The notes beneath the pieces were generated by a model that was not told where the DNA came from, did not search any database, and saw nothing but the letters and a program-made list of their open reading frames with translations. A program made the position numbers and the translations under genes. DNA of 64,000 nt from Colius striatus (Eukaryota > Chordata > Aves > Coliiformes > Coliidae). Positions 28,968 through 40,000 of the stretch are shown one piece after another. Every line of letters begins with the position of its first letter. The stretch's first letter is position 1. The stretch spans positions 8,681,501 to 8,745,500 of the forward strand of contig NC_084769.1 in the NCBI RefSeq assembly GCF_028858725.1, in the 5' to 3' direction.

Positions 28968-29042
28968 TATTTCTATGTTCCAAGGTTTCTCAAATCTAAT
29001 AATTTCATTATTAGATTTGAGAAACCTTGGAACATAGAAATA
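28968..29042. repeat. Perfect 36-bp inverted repeat with 3-nt spacer
   Basis: The left arm 28968-29003 and right arm 29007-29042 are exact reverse complements over all 36 bases, separated only by ttc. The core reads aaggtttctcaaatctaat in the left arm and its complement in the right. The next outer base pair does not match. Transcribed from either strand it would fold into a continuous hairpin. No relation to any TE family was recognised. Confidence 0.98.
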
Positions 29043-29211
29043 GACTTCTGCATGCATTATTTGAGAACTGAAGCCCTGAAGCGTAGAGAGAGTCCTAAAC
29101 TATGTCTGTCTTTATGCTCCAAGACAGCATCAACAAAATATGTAATGATTCTGTTAAGAGGTTTGTATAATCTCCTCGTAGAGAAGGATACTTTGCAAAC
29201 TTCCTAGCTAG

Positions 29212-29233
29212 TAGGGAAACACTAGTTTCCCTA
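29212..29233. repeat. Short inverted repeat beside the CR1 5' end
   Basis: tagggaaac, a 4-base spacer acta, then gtttcccta: perfect 9-bp arms. It lies within about 10 bases of where CR1 homology begins. Confidence 0.85.
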
Positions 29234-29239
29234 TTCTTA

Positions 29240-30450
29240 CAGGAAATCCTGTTTGACCAACCTGATAGCCTTCTATGAGTGCATAATTGGCTGGCTAGAT
29301 GAGGGGAGAGCAGCAGATGTCATCTACCTTGACTTCAGCAAGGCTTTTGACACTGTCTCCCGTAACATCCTCATCAGAAAGCTCAGGCAGTGTGGCTTGG
29401 ACGAGTGGACAGTGAGGTGGATCGAGAGCTGGCTGAATGACAGAGCCCAGAGGGTGGTGATCAATGGCACAGAATTGAGATGGAGGCCTGTGGCCAGTGG
29501 AGTTCCACAGTTCTGGGGCCAGTCTTGTTCAACATCTTCATCAACAAGCTGGATGAGGGGACAGCAAGTATACCCTCAGAGCAAGTTCACTGATGACATC
29601 AAACTGGGAGGAATGGCTGATTCCCCAGAGGCTGTGCTGCCATTCAGTGGGATCTCAACTGGCTTGAGAGTTGGGCAGAGAGGAACCTCATGAGTTTCAA
29701 CAAGGACAAGTGCAGAGTCCTGCATCTGGGAAGGAACAACCCCATGCACCAGTACAGGCTGGGGATTGACCTGCTGGAGAGCAGCTCTGCAGAGAGAGAC
29801 CTGAGAGTGCTGGTTGACAATGAACTAACCATGAGCCAGCAATGTGTCCTCATGGCCAAGAAGGCCAATGGCATTCTGGGATGCATCAAGAAGAGTGTGG
29901 CCAGCAGGTCAAGGGAGACTGCTCCCCCTCTACTCTGCCCTGCTGAGGCCTCATCTGGAGTCCTGTGTCCAGTTCTGGGCTCCTCAGCTCAAGAGGGACA
30001 GGGAACTCCTCAGAGTCCAGCGCAGGGCCACCAAGATGATCAGGGCACTGGAGCATCTTCCTTATGAGGAAAGGCTGCGGGAACTGGGGCTGTTTAGTCT
30101 GGAGGAGACTGAGTGGGGATCTCATTAATACATAAAAATATCCAAATGGTGGGTGTCTAAAAGGAGGTTGGGGCATCACTTTTTCCTATTGTATCTAGCA
30201 ACAGGACAAGGGATGAAGCTGGAACACAAAAAGTTTCACTTAAACATAGGAAAAACTACTTTACTGTTGAGGTGAGGGAGCCCTGGCACAGGCTGCCCAG
30301 GGAGGGTGTGGAGCCACCCTCTCTGGAGGTTTTCAAACCCGCCTGGACACGTTCCTGCATGACCTGATCTAGGTGGACCTGGTCTGGCAGGGGGGTTGGA
30401 CTAGATGATCTCTAAAGGTCCCTTTCAACCCCTACCATTCTATGATTCTA
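29240..30450 (+). mobile_element. CR1 LINE, 1.2 kb with part of the reverse transcriptase
   Basis: Begins inside the reverse transcriptase domain: YLDFSKAFDTVSRNILIRKL, then ESWLNDRAQRVVINGTE and SGVPQ are readable from 29253 on. The frame shifts near 29511, where the sequence after the VPQ motif is shorter than usual for CR1, so the element is dead. It ends with ctaccattctatgattc, the intact CR1 3' tail. It lies about 500 bases beyond the SLC35F5 stop codon, in antisense to that gene. Confidence 0.95.
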
Positions 30451-30678
30451 ACATTTCATGCAATTCAACATCTTAATTCCTGTCAACCACAAACACAATG
30501 ATTCCTTCCCATTTTCCAGACCCATAAAGTCTGCTCATGTCCTCTGAATTTCCTTAAGCGGTCAATGTTCTTCATGAACTACAGTAGCCCAAGCTGAGAC
30601 TTCACCAGCATTTACAAAATGAAACAATGACCTCAATCTCTTCCACGCATATCATACCAAGTTGTATGCCTTTTCTCA

Positions 30679-30684
30679 TTTATT
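30679..30684 (-). terminator. Candidate proximal poly(A) signal of SLC35F5
   Basis: The plus strand reads tttatt, which is AATAAA on the coding strand, about 265 bases after the stop codon. It is the nearest canonical hexamer. Use is not shown by the sequence alone. Confidence 0.4.
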
Positions 30685-30948
30685 GACTTATGTCCAAATT
30701 TTTATGAATGTTGTAATACTCTCATGTACAAAACTACTTTCAAAATCATTGACTAAGAACTGTATCAAGGAGAGAATAATGCTTGGTAATGAATAATAGT
30801 TTTAAAGATATCCTTTAAAACTTTATCCATCAATATAGAACAAGATTAACTGTATGCTCTGTAAAAATGTGTGCTTCTATAACCATCATGAAAACCAATC
30901 CTCACCTTTCTCTGTATTGCTTGAAGTTTAGTGAACATACCTTTTTGT
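30679..30948 (-). other. SLC35F5: Minimal 3' UTR of SLC35F5
   Basis: This is the stretch between the stop codon and the first AATAAA on the minus strand. The true UTR may be longer; no conserved element was recognised inside. Confidence 0.5.
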
Positions 30949-31030
30949 CTATGAACAGCAACTGTCTCCATCTTGTGAAACACTGTGCATAGGAATGAGA
31001 CTTTCACACTGCTCACTTTCTTCTGGCATT
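30949..31030 (-). CDS. SLC35F5: SLC35F5 exon 14 (residues 493-519 and stop)
   Basis: Too short to stand out as a reading frame on its own. I found it by the tail motif [14 protein letters not shown], shared with mammalian SLC35F5 as recalled. The acceptor is ttttaag at 31031 and the first base completes the Arg codon begun in exon 13. The stop TAG is at 30951-30949. The tail ends DGDSCCS, two cysteines more than the mammalian ending I recall. Intron 13 before it is only 442 bp. Confidence 0.92.
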
Positions 31031-34000
31031 CTTAAAATAAATAAATGCATTTGTTTAAAATGACACAGTAATATTAAATCGGCTGACACAAATACTAAGT
31101 ACGCTAGTTGTTTGAAGTGCAGACATTAGAAACATACAAAGAGACCTTAACTTCACAAAGTATACTCAAGTTTGCACTAGTTTCACTGCAAGTTCTGGGT
31201 ACAGCAACTATCACAGAGGCATCAAGGGAAAAAAAGAAAACTGTGACAGCCACTAGGAAACTTAAAACGTATACAGACTTCACATCTTTCCATTTTATCA
31301 GCATGACATAGGTTAATAAATGGACTGGCAACTACTACTATTAAAAAATTAGTACACCTGAATATAAAATTAGATGAAAGTAAGTACAGGATGAGTACTG
31401 CAGCTTATAAAAGAGCATAGGATACTGGAGAGGCTGAAGAAGAGATAGGATTATACTTTGTGACTGACCTACCTCTGAATGCGATGTTTTCTACAAATAA
31501 AGGCAAAAATTCTTCTGATCCCCACCATCACTGGATCCCAGTTGTTATAGTGACACAACAGAGTTGCAATGAAAAAAGAAAAAAATACAGGGACCGCCCC
31601 TGCAAAAAATAACCAGGAAAACTGCACCTGGAATTCAAACACAAACATCATTCACTCAAGAGTTTATAAAGATTAAAGAGATAATTGGCATACTGTATCT
31701 TTATAATAACTGCTGTAAGTTTGAGATGAAGTTTCAGTTCTTTTAAACTGGATGAAGTATTACAAACATTTTGCAAGTTATTAGGTATAACTGCTCTAGC
31801 CACTGATACTTGTAAAAAATGAATAACCACTCTTCACTGATCTATTCTTTACAACAGAACATACTGTTTATGCTGTGGTGTGGATGAAGACAGACACTGA
31901 CAATTTCTAGGTTTTAGCAATCTGACTGATACCAATGAGAAATTCCCCTAAACACTTCAAAAACTTTACATATGAGATGTCATTGGAAAGATTTGTTTAT
32001 CCGTTAAGTCACTATGAATATACTGTCACTGAGTGGTAACTGCTGAAATGAATACACATAGAAAGCCTGTGCTATGGGAAATGCTTACAAGGGTTCTTTT
32101 CCATTTAAAAAAAGGCAGGACATAGCACTCAATTTATGCTGAGACTGTTTAAAACTTGAGAAGGTTAGAGAAATCAAGGGTGCAAGCTCAAGAACTAATC
32201 TCTGCAACGCCTTTGAGGCGAACAGAGCAATGAGCCATGAGCACTGCTCCCTCTCGTGGGGAAAATATGGAGAAAAAAAGTACAGTTTTGACATCTCACA
32301 CTGATGTTTGCTCTCAAAAAATCTAATAAACTTGTTAGAGCCTTATGCCAACCTTGCTGATTTCTAACAGAAATTCATTAACATATAAGTTATCAAAAGG
32401 ATTATTCCAATAGTTAAGAGTTTGGTTCTGATTTCTTAAGATTCAGATTTATATAAATTATTACAGAATACTAAAGACTCAGTAATTATCCATCTTTTAT
32501 AATTACCATACCATTTGACAGTCATACAGAGACTGCATATATTCATATGTTAATCCTTACATTATTAGCCATGCTAGTGGCATTCTTATGTGTGTTCCTT
32601 TCAATAAAACTGAAATGTAGTGTAAAGATAAGGCTGGGAGCTTAAATTTCTACCAGCCTAACTTGGAAGCCTGAGACTTTGGTGAGAACAGCACTTGCTT
32701 GAGGATACTTTAGTGTTTGTATGAGGGACATACTTCCACAAATCAAGGAATATCAGCTTGGAAGGGATGTCAAGGACCACTTGGTCCAACTTTTCTTGGC
32801 AAAAGCATGGTCTAGACAAGACAGCCCAGTACTGTGTCCAATGGCTGATTGTTCTCACTGGGAAATGTTTTCTGTGTCCAGTCAGAATCTCCTCAGGAGT
32901 AACTTTTACCCATTACATCTTGTTTTTCCCATGTGACTCCTTGTAAAAAGAGAGTCTCTATCTTCTTTAAATACTGGAACACGGTGATAAGGTCTCCCCT
33001 GAGTGTTCTTTTCTCAAGGCTGAACAAACCCAGTTCTATCAGCCTTTCCTCATATGCCACATTTCCCAGTCCTTTGATCATCTTCATGCCCCTCCTCTGG
33101 ACTCTCTCCAACCTGTCCACATCTTTTTTGCACAGCAAGGACCAAAACCGAACACAGTATTACAGGAGTGGTCTGACAAATGCTGAGTATAGTGGGATAA
33201 CAACTTCTTTACCTCTGCTGATGTCCTTGTTGATGCAACCCAGCATCCTGCTGGCTTCCTTTGCTGCAGTAGCGCACTGTTTTCTCCTACTGAGCTTCTG
33301 GTCTACCATGACCCTCAGGTCCCTTTCCGCAGAGCTGCTCCCCAGCAGGTTAGATCCCAGCTGCATTCCTGGATTATGTTTTCCCAGGTGCAAGACCTTA
33401 TACTTGTTGAACTTGATATGGTTCTTGTTAGCCCACTCTTACAGCCTATTCAGGTCTTCCAGTGGGGTGGCTCTCCCTTCCCACATGTCCATGATTTAGT
33501 GTGGTATTGTCAGCAAGCTTCATCAGCATATTACTTGATCCCATCATCCAGATCACTTGTTAAGACACTAAACAGCACTGGGCCCAATATCAGTCCCTGG
33601 AGGACTTCACTTGTGATGGGTTGCTAGTTTGAAAAGGAGCTGTTACCCACCAGCATCTGGGTATAGCTAGTCAGCTAGAGTCTACCCACTGCATCCACCA
33701 CTTCTCCAGACCATATAATACATCAGTTTCTCTAAGAGGAGGCTGTGGGAAACTGTGTCCAAAGTCTTGAGGAAGTCCTGGTAGACAACATATACTGTTC
33801 TCCCTACATCAACTCAGCAGGTTACTTTGTGCACTTGTGAAAAGGACCTCAAAGTCTACAGGAGTTTGCCTTTAATTAGAGTAATTCACTTGTGCTTCTA
33901 ATTCTAGCAATTTAGTTTTAAAAAGATAAGGAGACATGTAACTTGCCCTTGTATTATTACAAACATCAACTAAAAGTCAGTCAATAGAGCCTCAAAGATG

Positions 34001-37000
34001 TTTACACTATTTCAAATGCCTTGATATTGGATGAGTACACAAAGAAGAAATGAATTTTAAATATCTGGACTCTGTGTTTGCTCAGATTAAATATCCTAGA
34101 GATGAAGCTGTTTACTGAGAAGTAGAAAAGTATATTCCATTTTTCAATGTGTTCCAGAAAATACGTTTAATCACTTCAGAAGACAACCTAAGCTTTTCAT
34201 ATACTGATATATATAACTATATATACACATACCTCTAAAAATGTATCTGTACAACACACATTTACATAAACATGTACAGATGCACACATGGATCCACACA
34301 AAATGCTTATTTTTTGTTACCAGCATTAGCTCACATATAAACCTAATTCCACCTCACTAAAGTGAATTTCTAAGGGAGAAGTATAGATTTGTTTTTCTTG
34401 TTTCCTTAATAGCTACCATTAGTTACTTACTTTCTTGTTACAATTTACATCCCAAGGGTATATTACAGATACTTTAATGGCAACACAAACACAGTTGTCT
34501 TACCAAAGACTTCTTCATTATTGTTGGAATCACTGCAAGGTTTTACTGTATTTCCATGCTGAAATTTTCAGCTAATACTAATATGAAACATACTGTATTT
34601 TATATGTTCATTACAAAAGTATTTATTCAGGATCTGACTCTCCTTTTATTTTACAATTTAACTTTACGGTTTTTTGTTTATTTTGATCCCTACATTTTTC
34701 TGATTCATCTTCCAACATGTAAGCTGGGGGGGGGGGGCGGTCCCCCACTTTTACATGCCTCCCAGTACACTTTGCTTGTGAGAACTCTGAGCAGTAAAGC
34801 TTTTTGGTTGGAAACAGTCTAAGTGCAAGACTTGACTAACTTCTTGTACATAAGTCAGTTTTATACAAAAAGTACATGCTTCAAAAGAAAAAAAATCAAA
34901 TGTAATGATTGAACACAAGTTGTAAATTGAACTTCGATAGATAATGCACTAATTTAGGAAAGCCACTACTTTAGAGAATGCTCAATATAAGCTATGTTCC
35001 AAGCACAGTCAGAATTTTTTCTCTTTTCATACTTTTGCATTTCTATTTGCACAGAGCTTACAAACTAAACATAACTCCTTTTGAAACAAGACTCAAAAGA
35101 ACATCGAAGCAGTTTAAGTAGCAGTAGCTGGCAGAGCAAGACCACCAGCCTATTCAAAATTTCTGCAGCAGTATTGTATAGTTAGTTCTAAGTTTGGTCA
35201 GTTTTGCCCATTTTTATATAATTTTCAGGTGAACTATTACATGAGCAAACTGCTTCCCAATTCACATAAAGGTTTAGCATCTCACTACAGAGATCTTATC
35301 ACTGTAAGAAAAATTAGGTTTGCTTTAAGAAGAGATGCATTATAAAAATCAGGTTGAAAGATATTTAAGAGTTAAACAGGTAGTTTAAGTTTCAAATTAA
35401 AATTTTAGCAGTAAAGATTATTTAAATCCAAATTAAAGAGCAGAAACAAATGATTCTGTCTTCAGGAGACAGAAACAGTTATGTGACCTCAATTTAAAGA
35501 AAAAATACCACAAACAAAACAAAACAAACAAACAAAAAAATCAATAATTGCATACTTGCACTGAATGCTAAATAACTATTAATGTGAAATTAAGAATCTG
35601 ATATTCCTTGCCACTGATTAAATATTAAATTCAAATATTCAAAGTTAAATTTTAACTTCATACATAACTGAATACTTAAAACTGAAAATTCTACGCCATC
35701 AGCAGAAAAAGAAAAGTATCTATACAGCTTGAAGAGTAATATTAACAAGTGTTATGTAGCTTCCTTTCTAAACTCATCTGATCAGATAATTTTCTTTCTT
35801 TACATGCAAGGTTTTTGCACAGCTATTATATCAATGTCAGTGAAACCAGATTAACCTAAATAATACAGTATATATGGAAGCCTAATATCCACATAAGTCT
35901 AAAAATGTGCAATTAAGCCTTGTAGCTGCTACATTCCTTTGTGGTAAACCTGTAGATTTTGGGATTTGCCACTAATTGAGTATTTTCAAGATACTGCTCA
36001 CTTCCATTTGATTCCAAGAAATTCTGTTTATAATGTTCAAAACTTAGTAATACCTTACCTTTTGCATACACATGTCAGCTATTATGGACAAAGGTATTGT
36101 AAGGCTTAGCGCAAGTGTGCCTATCAGAGATGAGGTAAGAAAGCATCCCCTGAAAGAGAATCAAAAAGCAACAACAAGGTCTTACTACAAAGTTAAAGAC
36201 AACTACGCTAATATATCAAACTGCAGAAGGCATTTGATCAAGCTTAACTGCTAGTTATTGTTTGGTTTGATTATTGTTTGATAATAAAAAAATTGAGATA
36301 CACACACTCCACCATAAATCTGTAAAACTCCCTAAAATTCTTAACTACACTATTGTTGTCTTCTGGAGTGAGGTTTCATTCCCATATAAACCTTTAGAGA
36401 TTATGGAAAATTCATTACTCCCCATCTAACGACTTCACTTACATTTTGTTTCTACTTTCAAATAGTTTAATACCAGCTTACAGAAATTCAAAGTTACTGG
36501 TGTCTAGAAATTCTACCCAAAAAGAGAAATATATTTTATAAATAGACAAATTCTTTCATGCACAGATTAAGCTTTGTAATTTTCACTTTAAAATACACTC
36601 CAGAGTCTCAGTAAAGTTTCTTTGCATTTACAACTGGTCTCATCATATTTCCTAAGCAGGAACAAAGTCATTAGATTTCTCTAAATCACTGAGTCACAGA
36701 ACAGTAGAACTACACACATATGTCAGTGCAGTACTCACTAATAGCACAAAGAAAACTAAACCTTTTTTGTTTGCAAATAATATTTAGTTTGCATTGACTG
36801 ATTCATTGAATGAAGTTAAAAAAAATGAGAAAAAACAACAACAAAACTCCAGAGAACCTCAAACTATATGTAAGACAGACCTAAGACAATAAATTAATTC
36901 CTGAGATAATTGGCATTGTGATGTAAATCAAAGGCTCTGTAAATAAAGCTTGACAAGCCTAAGCCATTTTGATACCAATTGAAGAACAGTACATCCAATA

Positions 37001-40000
37001 TTAAAAGAAGCAATTCTCATTTTATGATTGATCAAGCCAAAAGTCACAAAGCAGAGTAAGGCCTGTTAGCAAATAACTCATCTATGAAATAGCTTATTCT
37101 ACCATATAAAGAAGTACAAGGGGGTCTCTGCCCAGTTCAAATCAGTAATGGCCAAGTACTCAGCCTCTTATTTCAAAGACATCCAGAACTGGTTTATTTG
37201 TTAACATAAAGGCAATTCTTCTCATCCTTGGTGAGTACCGAAAACAGTACCAGCTACGCTTTTTTGTGGAACTGCAATCATCTCTACACACAACTAATTT
37301 TAAAGAAGGAAAATCCTGCAGTTGCCATTTTTGTTTGAATTCTTAAAAATTTCTTTTTTTTAATCCACTCAATCAAAACTATATTCATGAAATGTGATTC
37401 ACTAAAGAAAATGCTATTTTAACTAATCTCAAATAAGTTTATTAACACCTTTTGAAACACAAAAGGTTTGAACACACATTTGGAAACCATTTTCGTGCAT
37501 GTATTTCTTTAACTAAAAACTCCCAAATCAAGCCATTAGGTCCTTCCATACCAATGCCTTTCAGACAAGCAAAAATGGCTTGTTTGGATACTTATAATCA
37601 CTTGTATTGTTCTGTGTCTTTAAAACAAAAGCCATATGAGGAAAAAAACAGAAACAAAACAAAGCATTTTAGATACTCATCATTCTTGTAAACTTCCTGC
37701 TCAATATTCTAAATCTCCTTCTGTACCATAGGAAGATATTTCTGTGTCTGCACTGACCACTTCTGAATTAGAAACAAACTGTCCACTAGAACAATATATG
37801 ATACAGAATTTAGTGAAATCTCACTAGCAGGTTAAAGAAAAAATTAATTACAAGTCACATCCACCACTACATTATTCAGTTTATGGTACATGATTGGGTG
37901 AGTAAACAAGTTAAGAGACATTATTTACTTCCAAAGAAACAGTAGAGATCATACTAGTAACACGCTGGACTGATAAAAGGATGATGCCAGCACAAAATCC
38001 AAAATTAGCCCTAGTTCTAAATTCTAGGGAAAAGGAATGGAAAGTAAAATTGGCCTTTTAATTGACTAAATTATCATGCTGAGCAATTACACTAACAGCA
38101 CGTATATGAAAAAGCCTGTGCACACCCATGTACTTAACCCTATGTTAGTACTTGATTTTGAGACAAAACTGAAGTTCAGGAGTTTCAGGGATTTTGTTGG
38201 GTTTTATTTTTTTTTTTTTAGTATTTTGCTTATGTTGAAATTGCACTTATTTTACCAACTGACACAAACTGTAATCTAATCTTAAAGGATGGCATTACCA
38301 TCACAAAATCTTTCCATCAATAAACTACAAAGGAACATATGCTGCAATGCATTTATAACTAGGAGAGGTGTAAAAGTTTATTATCAAACAAAAAATGTCA
38401 TGATGAAATTTACTAACTTTAAACTTGACCTGAAAATAACAAAACAACTAAATAAAAGGTTTTCATGCAACTCTACCTACATCTTTTATTGCAGTATTGT
38501 CACAGTACTTAGGATCCTATGATTACCAATGGCTGTTTCAGAGTAGCTATCCTGTGAGGTTTTCTCATAATAGAGGTGAGAGTCTGAACATTAACGGTTG
38601 CCAAGCCCAAACTTATAAACTGCCCCACTTACTCAAACTGTAGCACTGAAACCAGCATAGAATGGTAGGGGTTGGAAAGGACCTTTAGAGATCATCTAGT
38701 CCAAACCCCCTGCAGAAGCAGGTTCACCTAGATCAGGTCACACAGGAACGCGTCCAGGCAGGTCTTGAACACCTCTAAAGAAGGAGGCTCCACACCCTCC
38801 CTGGGCAGCCTGTGCCAGGGCTCCCTCACCCTCATAGTAAAATAGTTTTTTCTTATGTTTAAGTGGAACTTTTTGTGTTCCAGCTTCGTCCCATTACCCC
38901 TTGTCCTGTTGATAGATACCATCGAAAACCTCCTGACACCCACCATTTAGATATTTTTAAGTATTAATGAGATCCCCCTCAGTCACCTCCAGACTAAACA
39001 GCCCCAGTTCCCACAGCCTTTCCTCATAAGGAAGATGCTCCAGTGCCCTGATCATCTTGGTGGCCCTGCACTGGACTCTCCAGAATTTCCCTGTCCCTCT
39101 TGAGCTGAGGAGCCCAGAACTGGACACAGGACTCCAGATGAGGCCTCAGCAAGGCAGAGTAGAAGGGGAGTAGAGTCTCCCTTGACCTGCTGGCCACACT
39201 CTTCTTGATGCATCCCAGGATGCCATTGGCCAAACCATTGCCATGGTTCACTATATGGAACTGGAAGTCTGTCTCTTCTTGAAACTCTTCCTAAGTGTTT
39301 CCAGAATAAAAAAGGACTTTTCAACTGATACAATTTTCTATTTCACCCCTATTTTAACATGATGCTGGTCCACAAGAAACTCAATTCTCTCATGCTGAGA
39401 ACTCTGACTTACCAAACAGTTCTCCAATAACACCACCCTGACAGCTATGCAAAGGTTTAACTCTGCTACAGAGTTTGAGCTGTTGATCTATATAAGTCTC
39501 CTGCTCAATTCTCTGTTGCTATCGTATAATTAAATTATTAAATAAAAGCTAGACTAACTTAGGAACTGCCATATCTTCATGATTAATGCATTCTGATGAG
39601 CTTCAGCTCATTAAGTCTGTGAAGATTTAAACAAACATGTCAACTACAGAACATTAGATTCTGACTCATATGTCCAACATGCACAAGGCCTTGGAAACTG
39701 AAGAACTGTTACAAGAGAAATTGATGCTTTCCTACTGCTACTCTATACCACAAAGTCTTTCCATCTCAAAATGTTAATTCTATAATGAGGCTAAGCACAC
39801 AGGATCTTAATACTACAAGACCACATCACCTGCTTTTTAAAGTTAGCTGATGTTCTTAACAAGACATGATGGATAATATCCTCCAATTCAAACTGCATAT
39901 GTGGATAGAAAAAAAAGGGGGGAAAAAGGCAAAAAACTCTAACTAGGCAACTTGATATCTCAACATTTGAGAATATGGGTAAGATAATTTATGTGAAGTA

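Noticed and set aside
29690..30179. Overlapping open frames on both strands near 29.7-30.2 kb
   Set aside because: All are parts or antisense shadows of the CR1 copy at 29240-30450, not host genes.
32933..33499. A 188-codon plus-strand open frame
   Set aside because: It is the antisense of the CR1 copy at 32745-33830.
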